Part shown: positions 16,815 through 25,666 of the stretch, in pieces | How positions within the stretch are numbered: the stretch's first letter is position 1 | Layout: each line of letters opens with the position of its first letter | Assembly: GCF_009830945.1 (NCBI RefSeq) | Contig: NZ_VWVV01000003.1 | Span: forward strand, 248,001 to 312,000 | From: Nocardiopsis sp. FR4 | GTDB lineage: Bacteria > Actinomycetota > Actinomycetes > Streptosporangiales > Streptosporangiaceae | Direction: 5' to 3' | DNA: 64,000 bases | The notes under the pieces: generated by a model | Told to the model about the DNA's origin: nothing | What the model saw: only the letters and a program-made list of their open reading frames with translations | Databases searched by the model: none | Translations under genes and position numbers: made by a program

Positions 16815-18145
16815 GAGGCGGTCTCCGGGATCTGTCGGGCCTGGGCATAGCGGTGGATGGCGTCGGTGTCCGTGGCCTCTCCCACCCACAGGTCCACGCG
16901 CTGGCCGTTGGAGTTTGCTGTGGTGGAGGCGTGGGCGCGCAGGTAGTCGCTGACCGGGTCGCCGGTCGGTTCCGGGATGAGGAGCCGGTCAGCGGTGCTG
17001 GGGCCGAAATGGTGTGCTCGCTGATGGGTGGGCGCGTCGGCGAAGGTCCCGCAGGCGTCCATGACGGCCAGGAGGCGTTCGATTCCGAAGGCGAAGCCGC
17101 TCGCCGGAACCTTTCCGGGGCCGTCGCAGGCGAAGTGGCCGATGAGGTGGTCGTAGCGACCACCGCCGGCGATCTCCACGAAGCTGGCATCCGGCAGGAT
17201 GACGTCCACCTCGAAGGCCAGGCCGGTGTAGTACTCATGGCTGCGCACCACGCCCAGGTCCACCACCGCGTTCAGACCCGCCTTCCGCAGGGCATGGGCC
17301 ATCGACGCGAGGCGTCCCAGATGTCCCGGAGCCACGTCGTCCAGTGTGGCCAGGAGGTGGGAGTCGACGTCGCCGGAGTCGTGGTGGGCCATCGCCCGCC
17401 AGCGTTCCACCGTCTCGGCGGGACAGTTCGCGAGCAACGCGTCCAGGCGGGTGCTGAGGTCGGTGGCCCGGTCGGAGTCCTTGCCCGCCCGGCATTCGGC
17501 CAGAGCGTCGAGGCATTCCTTCACGGCGATCGTTGTCGTTTCCTCGAAGCCGCTGTGCTCTGCCAGGGCACGGAAGAGGCCGACGTCGCTGATCCGGACG
17601 CGGACCGAGTTCTCCGGTGCGCCCAGCGCGTGCAGGGCCCCGTCGATGAAGGTGATGATCTCGGCGTCGGCCGCGGCGGATGCGACTCCGAGGATCTCGG
17701 CGCCGAACTGGCGGAACTCGCGAGCCTTGCCCTGGGAGAGGGTGTCGACCGCTTCGTTGCGCCAGCACGGGAGGTCGTAGAAGACCTTCAGCGGCAGGGT
17801 CTGGGTGGGCAGGACCGAGGCCAGCCAGCGGGCGACGGAGACCGTGCCCTCGGGGATCAGCACGGCCGGGGTGTTCTGGTGGGTGTGGGTGTGGCCGGTC
17901 CCGTAGTCGGGGACGTCGAGTTCGAAGACGCCCTTGGGGTTCCACTCGGGCCAGGGCGAGGCGCCGACGACCTGGCGGCTGAAGGACGCCTTGCGTTCCA
18001 GGGCGGGGACTTCAAGGCGGTCGTATCCGCGGGTGTGGGCGTACTGGGCCAGGACGGATTGGGCGTAGTCGCGCTGGCGCAGCTCGGGGCCGAACCGGTC
18101 GCGGGTTCCCACGAAGGGCTGGGTGTTGCGGGGGGTATGTGACAC
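16808..18145 (-). CDS. Divergent HisRS/HisZ-like protein (paralogue 2)
   Basis: The 445-residue product again shows a class II synthetase core: a motif 2-like KAREFRQFGAEILG, a histidine-A-like VVRSHEYYTGLAFEV, and motif 3 IAGGGRYDHLIG then GFAFGIERLL. It differs clearly from the neighbouring HisRS-like protein. The usual motif 2 ERPQ-type sequence is replaced by an insert (WRNEAVDTLSQG), and the C-terminal about 70 residues end without a standard anticodon domain. It could activate histidine or another carboxylate, or be a non-catalytic regulator like HisZ. GTG 18145 has GGAG 5 bases upstream. Its end overlaps the prenyl-synthase start. Confidence 0.75.
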   Translation of the reverse strand: MSHTPRNTQPFVGTRDRFGPELRQRDYAQSVLAQYAHTRGYDRLEVPALERKASFSRQVVGASPWPEWNPKGVFELDVPDYGTGHTHTHQNTPAVLIPEGTVSVARWLASVLPTQTLPLKVFYDLPCWRNEAVDTLSQGKAREFRQFGAEILGVASAAADAEIITFIDGALHALGAPENSVRVRISDVGLFRALAEHSGFEETTTIAVKECLDALAECRAGKDSDRATDLSTRLDALLANCPAETVERWRAMAHHDSGDVDSHLLATLDDVAPGHLGRLASMAHALRKAGLNAVVDLGVVRSHEYYTGLAFEVDVILPDASFVEIAGGGRYDHLIGHFACDGPGKVPASGFAFGIERLLAVMDACGTFADAPTHQRAHHFGPSTADRLLIPEPTGDPVSDYLRAHASTTANSNGQRVDLWVGEATDTDAIHRYAQARQIPETASC

Positions 18146-18321
18146 TGGGGCTCCGTTCCTTGGGATGTCGTTGTCGTGTGGTCTCAGGTGGTGAGTGGCC
18201 GGTGTAGGGGGCGCGGCGACACGGGTGGGTTCGGGGGTTGTGCCGCCGCGCCGGTGCTTCCGCGCACGGAGTCGCTAGCGCGGGCATGCGGCGGGAGTTC
18301 GAGGAAAATCCGCGCACACGA

Positions 18322-18534
18322 TCAGCGGGCGGGCGTAAGGCGCTGTGACCACAGGGCGGTGACCTCGCTTTTGAGGTAACGGCGGTGTCCGCCCGGGGTA
18401 CGGAAGCTGGAGATACGCCCGTCCCTGGCCCAGCGCGCCACGGTTTTACCGTCCACGCGGAACAGGGTGGCGACCTCGGCGGGGGTGAGGGCCTCCATGG
18501 ATTCCAGGGCGTCATCACTGTTCATGAATGGCAT
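18322..18534 (-). CDS. BldC-like MerR-type DNA-binding protein
   Basis: The 70-residue product is essentially one winged helix: LTPAEVATLFRVDGKTVARW then RDGRISSFRTPGGHRRY, the hallmark of BldC/excisionase-type proteins in actinomycetes. BldC binds direct repeats to control development. Small paralogues are also common in mobile elements, so an excisionase-like role is possible. Either ATG 18534 (GAGG 10 bases upstream) or ATG 18525 may start it. It lies 14 bases downstream of the WhiB-like gene on the same strand. Confidence 0.85.
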   Translation of the reverse strand: MPFMNSDDALESMEALTPAEVATLFRVDGKTVARWARDGRISSFRTPGGHRRYLKSEVTALWSQRLTPAR

Positions 18535-18548
18535 CGGGTCGGTTCCTC

Positions 18549-18827
18549 TCATGCGCGGATGGTGGGTTGGGGCGGGGCCAGGTGCGTGTGCCAGTCGTTC
18601 ACCTGCGGGTTGCGGCGGCGCAGCGCACGGCGTTCTCGTGCAGTCATGCCGCCCCACAGCCCGATGTCGATCCGCAGGTCGAGGGCTTCGGCCAGGCATG
18701 TCCTGCGGATGGGGCACGGGGCGCAGATGTGTCGGGCCCGGCGCTGTTGGAGGGTGTCGCCGAACATACGGTCGGGGTCGGGCAGATCGCGGCAGGAGGC
18801 GCGTGCGTCGGTGAGGGAGGCAGTCAT
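18549..18827 (-). CDS. WhiB-family Fe-S regulator
   Basis: The 92-residue protein has the four conserved cysteines (one in ASCRD, then CAPCPIRRTC spacing and pattern) expected to hold a 4Fe-4S cluster, and the diagnostic GLWGG turn followed by the basic RERRALRRR tail. WhiB proteins bind sigma factor region 4 and control transcription in Actinobacteria. The start ATG overlaps the previous stop as ATGA. It is followed closely by the BldC-like gene, making a small regulator operon with the RsbW-like gene upstream. Confidence 0.88.
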   Translation of the reverse strand: MTASLTDARASCRDLPDPDRMFGDTLQQRRARHICAPCPIRRTCLAEALDLRIDIGLWGGMTARERRALRRRNPQVNDWHTHLAPPQPTIRA

Positions 18828-19138
18828 ACCGATGGCCGTGGGCAGTCGTGGTGGATGGGCCTGCTGGATGTCCAGGAGCATCCGGGGCTCGGGCAGGACC
18901 AGTAGGCGGGTGCCGTCATGGCGAGGGCCGTCTCGATACGCAGGATCTGGCGATGCAACTCCTGGCTGGTGGGTTCGGACAGCGGAACGACGTGGGCGCA
19001 ACCCCGGTAGAAAGCGAAGAAGGCCCGTGCGCCCGGAGCCCACATCACGAGCCAACGGCCTCGGTGGCGCATATGAAGCTGGTAGGCGGCCATGTACTGG
19101 TCGTGGTCGTCGCTGACATCCCAGGCCATCGTGATCAC
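18824..19138 (-). CDS. Small protein of unknown function in the regulator operon
   Basis: The 104-residue product is coupled on both sides: GTG 19138 overlaps the RsbW-like stop (GTGA) and its own stop overlaps the WhiB start (ATGA). It begins with MITMAWDVSDDHDQYM and contains an aromatic GRWLVMWAPGARAFFAFYRG strand pattern. Two cysteines sit close together near the end (WSCPSPGCSW). I recognise no family. The coupling suggests a role with the anti-sigma-like and WhiB proteins. Confidence 0.6.
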   Translation of the reverse strand: MITMAWDVSDDHDQYMAAYQLHMRHRGRWLVMWAPGARAFFAFYRGCAHVVPLSEPTSQELHRQILRIETALAMTAPAYWSCPSPGCSWTSSRPIHHDCPRPSV

Positions 19139-19719
19139 CGCTGGACGTGGCCGACGTGTTCGGCGTGCTGGTCCGAGCGCCGTTCGATCCGGTCCACCTC
19201 GAACCAGACGCTGGTGCGTCCGTCGTCATGGTGGACGGTGCCCCACCGGTCCGCGCCCTCCGCGACCAGGCGCAGTCCGCGCCCGCCCTCGGCTTCGGGA
19301 TCGAACGGGCGCAGGCAGGGGACGGTGACCTCCCCCTGCCGAGGGCCGACATCGGTGACGCGCACCTGGGTGCGACCCTCCAGCTTGCACACGCTGATGG
19401 TGATCTCGCCTCCGGCCTGACCCGATCGGGTGTGGTGGACGCAGTTGTTGAACAACTCCGAGGCGAGCAGCTCGACCGGGCCGGCCTCCCAGACGGGGAG
19501 GGACGCCAGTGTCCTCAGGTGGCGGCGCATGACCCTGGCGTAGGAGGGCTCGCCGGGCACGGTGATCGCGTGCCCCATGAACTCGCCCTTGTCCGCCAGC
19601 AGGACCGGAGCACGGTCCACCGGTGCGGTGGCGCGTTTGGGCAGAGGAGAAACCGTTCGTGTACCGGTGCCCTTCTCCGTAGTCTCCGCCTGTTTCACTA
19701 CAACGGCCCTCATCCCCAT
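19135..19719 (-). CDS. RsbW-like ATP-binding protein (HATPase, anti-sigma type)
   Basis: The 194-residue product contains a GHKL ATPase fold of the serine kinase/anti-sigma class: N-box ELLASELFNNCVHHT (about residues 82-96), a VRVTDVGP G1-type motif and EGGRGLRLVAEGADRWG G2-type motif. Such proteins bind sigma or anti-anti-sigma factors. In actinomycetes they are often encoded divergently from XRE regulators, as here. I use ATG 19719 (AGGA 5 bases upstream), giving a 47-residue basic leader. ATG 19578 is an alternative that starts at the folded domain. The frame open to 20235 runs into the divergent gene. Confidence 0.8.
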   Translation of the reverse strand: MGMRAVVVKQAETTEKGTGTRTVSPLPKRATAPVDRAPVLLADKGEFMGHAITVPGEPSYARVMRRHLRTLASLPVWEAGPVELLASELFNNCVHHTRSGQAGGEITISVCKLEGRTQVRVTDVGPRQGEVTVPCLRPFDPEAEGGRGLRLVAEGADRWGTVHHDDGRTSVWFEVDRIERRSDQHAEHVGHVQR

Positions 19720-19925
19720 CACCGTCCTCTCTCGCCTGGTCACCGTGCCTTGCGCGTCAGTTCCAGGTCGTTGACGAGTTCTCAGTCTCGGGTCGGTGTG
19801 CCTTCGGCACCTATGAACACGGGTGATGATCGTTATTACGGTGGTGATGTTTTTTCGCGAGGGCTGGTGGTCAGGCCACGGGCCCTGTTCTATGGGCGGT
19901 GAACAGTTCTCGAGCCGAGGAACCC

Positions 19926-21284
19926 ATGGTGTCGATATGTGAGAATTGCGGCGGGGAGAGAACTTCTGTCGCCAATGCGAAGAAAAGGTGTCCGTGTATA
20001 CCCAAGGACTTCTGGGATAGCCCGGAGATACAAGAGGCCGCCGGACGTCTCGACGCAGGCGCTCTGGTACGCGCTCTGCGTTCGCGCACCGACCTGTCGC
20101 AAGAGGCTCTCGGGCGTTTGACCGGACTGTCCCAGTCGATGATCTCCCAACTCGAATCGAAGAAGCGCGAGTTGAAGGATGTGGTGAAGCTGCGCCGCTT
20201 CCTCGACGGGCTCGCCGCGCCTCAGGTGACAGCAAGCCGCGCCCAAAGGGAGAGTGTCGAGAGCACCAAGCTGTTGGCGCACGCGGCCCAGGTCACCATG
20301 GGAGCGGTGGAGATCGATCCCCGCAGCTGGCGCGGCCCGAACCTCCCCGACTCGCCCCTGTCCGTCCGGCGGGTGACGGGAACCGACGTGAACCATGTCG
20401 AAACGGTCACCGAGGCTCTGCGAGCCGCCGACTACCAGCTCGGAGGCGGTGCGTGCCTGGACTCGATCATGGCGCACCTGGCCTACGCCCACCGGCTGCT
20501 ACGTGTGGCCAAACCCGCGAACCGGGTCGGCCTCCGGCTGCATCGAGCCGTCTCCGATCTGCACAACCTCGCCGGATGGGCGAGCTTCGACGTCGGTCAC
20601 TACAAGGTCGCGGCCGAACACCTGTCCCTGGCACTGGAACAGGCCCAGTACATCGAGGAACCCTCGTTGGTGGCCAACGTCCTCTATCGCATGGGTCGCC
20701 TGCACCTGCACCGCGGCCACACCGTCCAGTCCCTGCGGTTCCTGCAGTTGGGGCAGATCGCCGCTCAGGACTCCGGGTGTGAGCGCACCGTCGCGCTCAT
20801 GTGCGCCAACACCGCCTGGGCCTACGCGGTCCTCGATGACGGGAAACGAGCCATGGATTCCCTCGCACGCGCCCGCGACGCCTTCGCCCGCGCCGACTCG
20901 GACGCCACCCCCTGGGTGCGGTTCTTCCACGAAGCCGACCTGGACGCCCTGTCGGGGGTCGTCAACGCCGCGCTTCCCACGCCCTCTCCCCGCGCGTACA
21001 CGGCCACGACCGAGCACCTGTACCGGGCCGTGGATGCCCGCAGCCCCGCCATGGGCCGCAGCCGGGCCTTCGAACTGACAACCCTGGCCACCGCCCACAT
21101 CGTCAACGGTGACCCCGATCAGGGAGTGCGCATCGGTCGCCAAGCCGTCGACCTCGCCCGGCAGGTCCGCTCGGTGCGCGTGATCGACCGCCTGGCCCCG
21201 TTGCAGCAGGCCGCCCAGGCCTACCGAACCCGGGGTGAGACAGCTGACCTGGCCGCCGAGATTGCTACTCTTCGCACATCATGA
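19926..21284 (+). CDS. XRE-family regulator with N-terminal zinc-ribbon-like motif and TPR-like C-terminus
   Basis: The 452-residue product opens with CENCGG...CPC, a possible zinc knuckle (residues about 5-25). An XRE helix-turn-helix follows (LSQEALGRLTGLSQSMISQLE, about 61-81). A long alpha-helical C-terminus has TPR-like pairs (LAGWASFDVGHYKVAAEHLS, VLYRMGRLHLHRGHTVQSL) that may sense a ligand or protein. ATG 19926 has GAGG at 5 bases; the GTG at 19899 does not. The last codons overlap a kinase start (ATGA). The intergenic stretch to the divergent RsbW-like gene (19720-19925) is AT-rich and should carry both promoters. Confidence 0.82.
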   Translation: MVSICENCGGERTSVANAKKRCPCIPKDFWDSPEIQEAAGRLDAGALVRALRSRTDLSQEALGRLTGLSQSMISQLESKKRELKDVVKLRRFLDGLAAPQVTASRAQRESVESTKLLAHAAQVTMGAVEIDPRSWRGPNLPDSPLSVRRVTGTDVNHVETVTEALRAADYQLGGGACLDSIMAHLAYAHRLLRVAKPANRVGLRLHRAVSDLHNLAGWASFDVGHYKVAAEHLSLALEQAQYIEEPSLVANVLYRMGRLHLHRGHTVQSLRFLQLGQIAAQDSGCERTVALMCANTAWAYAVLDDGKRAMDSLARARDAFARADSDATPWVRFFHEADLDALSGVVNAALPTPSPRAYTATTEHLYRAVDARSPAMGRSRAFELTTLATAHIVNGDPDQGVRIGRQAVDLARQVRSVRVIDRLAPLQQAAQAYRTRGETADLAAEIATLRTS

Positions 21285-22207
21285 GCACCATCCCCGCCTC
21301 CACCAGCCCCCGGTTCGCCCTCACCAGAGACCGCGTCCACGACGTCCTCGCCGCTTTGTGCGAGGAAGCCGGACTGGGTGCCAGGGCGGCCGATGACGCC
21401 GAGCTGATCAAGTTCACCAACAACGCCGTCTACCGCCTCCCACGCGCGAGGCTGGTGGTGCGTATCGCCGGCTCGGCAACCGTGGTCGAACGCGTTCCCG
21501 TGGTCATTCAGGCGGCACGGTGGCTCGCCCACCATGACGCCCCCGCAGTGCGTTTGGTTGAGGACATCTCCCAGCCCGTCCAGGCCGACGGAGCCACGGC
21601 GACCTTCTGGCACCTGGTGCCCTCCACCGGCCCCGAACCGACCGGTACCGACCTCGGGCGCATCCTCAAACACCTCCACTCCCTGCCAGCCCCGGATCTC
21701 GCCCTGCCGTCGTGGGAGCCGTTCGATCGGATCCGCAGCCGCATCACGGACGCCGAAGGACTGGCCGACGCAGACCGGAGCTTCCTCACCAGGCGCACCG
21801 ACCAACTAGAGGCCCAGGTCCAGGACCTGGAGTTCGAGCTTCCCGCTGGAGTGATCCACGGCGACCCGTTCCTGGGCAACCTCATCTCCGGCCCTGGCGG
21901 CCCGGTGATCTGCGACTTCGACAGTCTCAGTCATGGCCCCCGGGAATGGGACCTGGTGCCCGCAGCGGTGGGCAAGGTCCGCATGGACTACGCCCAGGAC
22001 CCCCACACCCCGCTCGCCGAGGAGTACGGCTATGACGTGCTGAGCTGGCCCGGGTTCCCCGTCCTACGCCAGGTCCGCGAACTCAAGCTCGTCACCAGCG
22101 TCCTACCGGTCCTGAAAACCAACCCCGGTCTGCGCGCCCAATGGCGCCACCGACTCGACACCCTGCAGCACGGCGACACCACCACACGCTGGAGCACCTA
22201 CAGGTAA
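21281..22207 (+). CDS. APH-fold phosphotransferase
   Basis: The 308-residue kinase-like protein has the catalytic VIHGDPFLGNLI (about residues 186-197) and the metal-binding PVICDFDSLSHGPREWDL (about 206-223), typical of the APH family. The N-lobe has TNNAVYRLP and VVRI, matching the nucleotide-binding strand pair. Substrate unknown. It starts inside the stop of the XRE regulator gene (ATGA), so regulator and kinase are one unit, an arrangement common in actinomycetes. It converges on the helicase gene, and the 75-base gap contains inverted repeats that may terminate transcription. Confidence 0.75.
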   Translation: MSTIPASTSPRFALTRDRVHDVLAALCEEAGLGARAADDAELIKFTNNAVYRLPRARLVVRIAGSATVVERVPVVIQAARWLAHHDAPAVRLVEDISQPVQADGATATFWHLVPSTGPEPTGTDLGRILKHLHSLPAPDLALPSWEPFDRIRSRITDAEGLADADRSFLTRRTDQLEAQVQDLEFELPAGVIHGDPFLGNLISGPGGPVICDFDSLSHGPREWDLVPAAVGKVRMDYAQDPHTPLAEEYGYDVLSWPGFPVLRQVRELKLVTSVLPVLKTNPGLRAQWRHRLDTLQHGDTTTRWSTYR

Positions 22208-22282
22208 CCGCCACCGGTCTCATCGAGCGGTGGAGACCCAACACCCCTCTTTCCAGGAAGCGAAAGACTGCGGTCTTCCCCG

Positions 22283-25200
22283 TTACTCGGAAGGGGTGAT
22301 GGCGATCCAGCACACGAGGTGGATGTCCTCCTTCTCCGCCGGCGGCAGAGGTTGCACCCTCGGTGGAGGCGTCAGCCCATTGGACTCGGCGAACGTGTGC
22401 AGGGCCCGGGCCTTCTCCTTGTCGGTCGTGTGTTGGTCAGCCAGGATCGACCGGATCTCCCGCTGGATGCGCGGGGCGTAGGGAGCATTGAGGCGCTGGG
22501 CCAGTTCTTCCTGCTTCTCCAGGAAGGAGCCGTGGGCTTTGACGAGAGCCGATGCGTCGCGCATGGCTTTGGGCACCTGCGGGGACAGATTCAGCGGGTC
22601 GGTCTGCCGCTTCCACTGGGTGAGGATGTCCTCCTGCGCTGCCTCCCAGGCGTTGAAAGCTGCCTGGTACGTCCGCTCGTCCAGCACGGGTTCGGCGGTC
22701 GCGCTCGGCGGTGTGGCCTGGGCCAGGCAGGACAGGACGTCGTCGATGACCACGGCCGTTTCCTCACCGGGGTTCACCTGGACAGTGAGGTCCCTGTTCA
22801 TCGGCACGTAGCGCAACCACGGCTTGGAGTGGTCTCCGATGCGTGCGCAGAACACGAACCCCGGATCTGCCCCGGGCCGGTGGAATCCCGAGCCCGATCC
22901 CCAGGGCAAGCCCAGAACCGTGTCCTTGACGTGAGGGTTCTGGAACTCGTTGGCGAGCTGACGCCGGTACTCCTCGCCCGACAGAGAGGAGTTCCCCGCG
23001 TCGGCGAACAGGAGCGATTCCTCCCGGCGCAGGCGCTCGATCTGGTCCCGGGTGTCGGTGATGACGCGCTCCACAGCGGCCACGTTGGGTAGGACCGTGT
23101 CCTGTCCAATGGACGCGGCGGCCTGCTTGAGTTTGCGCTGAAGACGTTCCTCCAGGCGCAGGACCGCGTCGAGGCCCTCGTCGGGGAAGAAGCACCGCAT
23201 GAACACCTCGGTGTGGGGTGATCCGATGCGGTCGATGCGCCCGTGGCGCTGGACCAGGCGCATGGGGTTCCATGGCAGATCGTAGTTGATGATGTGACGG
23301 GCTTGCTGGAGGTTGACGCCTTCGGCGAGGGTGTCGGTCGCCACGATGACGTCGTAGCGGTCCTCCTCTGTGCCCGTGCCTGCGGTCATGGGGGCAAACC
23401 CGGTGATGGCCTCGCTGCGGTTGGCCTTGTCGCTGCCCTTCACCAGGACGAGACGGTCCCGGTAAGCGGCCAGGCGTTCGTTGACGGTGATCGCGTGTTT
23501 GAGGGCCCGATCGAGGTAGTCGGCGGTGTCGGAGAAGTAGGTGAAGATGAGGACCTTGCGCTTGTTGCGGACGTCGTCCTCGCCAATGCCCTCCTCCTCG
23601 GCCTCCCGGGCGATGGTGGCGAGCTGCTCAATGAGCTTGGCGACCTTCGGGTCGTTGTGGAAGTCGACCGCCTGGACCTTCGTGCGGAACTGCTGCAGCA
23701 GCGCCAGATCGGCCTCGACCGCTTCCCTCAGACGCTCGACGTCATAGCCGTCGGCACTGGAGACGTTCTCCTGGGAGTCGACGGAGTCCAGGAACTCCTC
23801 AATGTCCTCACCAGCGAAGTCCCCCCAATCGCCGAGGGCCTTGCCGGTCAGTACCATCCCCGATTCCAGCGCCTCCAGGAACAGGGCGTGGGACTCGACC
23901 ATCTTGCCCACGGTCTTCTCGAAGGCCTGTGCCGAGGACTCGAAGCGTTTGAGGAGGTTGGACCGCAACAACCCGGCGTTCTGGGCCTCGTACTGTTCCG
24001 CCGCCCCCGTCTTCTTGAACCGTGAGGGGACGTAGCGGGCCATGGTGAGCACCGCTCCGAGGCGTTCGAGGATGACCCCCGTAGCCGTGCCGTCGACGGT
24101 GTCGGTGTCCTGGTGGGTGTCGGCGCCCAGGGCTGTGGCCAGCTCATCGAAGATCCCGGGGAGCAACTTGTCCAGGTTGTAGTCGATGCGCTGCACACGG
24201 CAGGTCGGGAAGCTGATCTCCCGCTCCCTGCCGTTGATGACCACCTTGTCGCCCACGTAGTGATTCTTGACGAAGCGCCGGGTGCGGCGGACGGCCACCT
24301 CGTCCAGAACGTCGAAGAGGTGCTCGGGGGACAGGTCGTCGGGGTGCAGCGCCGAGGCCCGGTTGAAGTAGGCGCGCAGGCTGGGGATGCCCACGTCCGC
24401 GAACTCGGCGTCGTTGGTGGCGAAGTAGCTGATGAGGTTGTGCAGGTCGTCGAGGCTGTTGTTGACCGGGGTCGCGGTCAACTCCACCAGATCCTTGGCC
24501 ACCGACCCAGCCAGCAGCCGCCGCACGGCCGCCGCCCGCTTGGTGCTGTCGTTGCGCAGGGCGTGCGCCTCGTCGACCACGACCATCGCGTACTGGTCGG
24601 GGTCCTGGAGCGCGGAGTTGTGGGAACCGGCGTCCTCGATGTGGGCGACGAGCTCCTCGAAGGACACGCACTCGACCGCGGCGAGGTTGTGCTCCCGCAG
24701 GAAGGGACGCCAGGTCGCGTCCCGCAGGGTGGCCGGCGCGATGATGAGCACCTTCTGGCGGCGTTCGAAGACCGCCTCGTGGATCAGCTCCCCGGCCAGG
24801 AAGGTCTTGCCCAGACCGACCTCGTCGGCGATGAGGACACCACGGCGCCTGTGCAGGATCCTCTTGGCCCGCCACACGCCGTCGGCCTGGAAACGGGTCA
24901 GGCCCAGACGCGAGTCGCCTTGGGTGTCCTCCTCCAGGTCAGCACCGTAGAGTTCGTGCAGCATGCGCAGGAACACGTGCCAGGGCTGGTGCGGCTGCCA
25001 CCGCGCCTCGTACAGGGCCGCGAGGTCGTAGGGGACGGCGGCTTCCCACTGCCGGTCGAACCAGTCCAGAACCTGTCCGACCACGTGCGGCTGGTAGTGG
25101 CCCAGGTTCAGCTCGTTGTTGCGGGCCAGACCGGCGTAGGTGAAATTGCTGGACCCGGCGATCACCCCGGTCGTGTCGGTCTCCACCAGGAACGCCTTGC

Positions 25201-25666
25201 CGTGCAGGAACCCCTGCTCGTAGCGCCGCACCTGCACACCGGGGTGTTCGCGCAGCCAGGCGACCAGGCGCCGTTCCCGGGCATCGGTCTCACGGGTGAA
25301 ACCCACCAGGTCCCGATCCTGGTGCAGGGACCGCTGATGGCCTTCCAACGCCCGGCGCACCTCGGGGGTGGGGCCGGAACCCCGCCTCCGGCGCTTTTTC
25401 GCGCCGCGGCTGAGCGGCCGGACCTGGGGTTGTTCCTGGGCGGGTTCGGCCCCCAGCAGTAGGCGCACATGGCCGACCTGCTCCAGCTCCTCAGCAAGGA
25501 GGGAGAACCCACCCGGGTTGAAGTAGGCCGTGGCGATGGCCAGGTCCGGAGGTTGTACCAGCCGGGTGCGCAGCCCTCCCAGGAGGGTGTTGATCGCTCC
25601 GGCGACCGTCTCTCCCTTCTCCGGGGCGTTGGTGGCGAATTCGGGTCTGTAGTTGTGGGGGGTCAC
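22283..25666 (-). CDS. PLD-nuclease/SNF2 helicase fusion (defence type)
   Basis: The 1,127-residue protein joins an N-terminal phospholipase-D-like nuclease domain to a superfamily 2 helicase. The PLD part has the single HxK motif in FLHGKAFLVE (near residue 155) followed by IAGSSNFTYAG. The helicase part has Walker A DEVGLGKTFLAGE (near 284), DEAH box VVVDEAHAL (near 362), ELTATPVNN, and C-terminal motifs VATDTLAEGVNLQ and QRHGRIDRIGS (near 810). Such proteins translocate on DNA and cleave it in restriction-like systems. GTG 25666 overlaps the methylase stop as GTGA, so the two are co-translated. A 112-residue extension upstream lies inside the methylase gene and is rejected. Confidence 0.88.
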   Translation of the reverse strand: MTPHNYRPEFATNAPEKGETVAGAINTLLGGLRTRLVQPPDLAIATAYFNPGGFSLLAEELEQVGHVRLLLGAEPAQEQPQVRPLSRGAKKRRRRGSGPTPEVRRALEGHQRSLHQDRDLVGFTRETDARERRLVAWLREHPGVQVRRYEQGFLHGKAFLVETDTTGVIAGSSNFTYAGLARNNELNLGHYQPHVVGQVLDWFDRQWEAAVPYDLAALYEARWQPHQPWHVFLRMLHELYGADLEEDTQGDSRLGLTRFQADGVWRAKRILHRRRGVLIADEVGLGKTFLAGELIHEAVFERRQKVLIIAPATLRDATWRPFLREHNLAAVECVSFEELVAHIEDAGSHNSALQDPDQYAMVVVDEAHALRNDSTKRAAAVRRLLAGSVAKDLVELTATPVNNSLDDLHNLISYFATNDAEFADVGIPSLRAYFNRASALHPDDLSPEHLFDVLDEVAVRRTRRFVKNHYVGDKVVINGREREISFPTCRVQRIDYNLDKLLPGIFDELATALGADTHQDTDTVDGTATGVILERLGAVLTMARYVPSRFKKTGAAEQYEAQNAGLLRSNLLKRFESSAQAFEKTVGKMVESHALFLEALESGMVLTGKALGDWGDFAGEDIEEFLDSVDSQENVSSADGYDVERLREAVEADLALLQQFRTKVQAVDFHNDPKVAKLIEQLATIAREAEEEGIGEDDVRNKRKVLIFTYFSDTADYLDRALKHAITVNERLAAYRDRLVLVKGSDKANRSEAITGFAPMTAGTGTEEDRYDVIVATDTLAEGVNLQQARHIINYDLPWNPMRLVQRHGRIDRIGSPHTEVFMRCFFPDEGLDAVLRLEERLQRKLKQAAASIGQDTVLPNVAAVERVITDTRDQIERLRREESLLFADAGNSSLSGEEYRRQLANEFQNPHVKDTVLGLPWGSGSGFHRPGADPGFVFCARIGDHSKPWLRYVPMNRDLTVQVNPGEETAVVIDDVLSCLAQATPPSATAEPVLDERTYQAAFNAWEAAQEDILTQWKRQTDPLNLSPQVPKAMRDASALVKAHGSFLEKQEELAQRLNAPYAPRIQREIRSILADQHTTDKEKARALHTFAESNGLTPPPRVQPLPPAEKEDIHLVCWIAITPSE

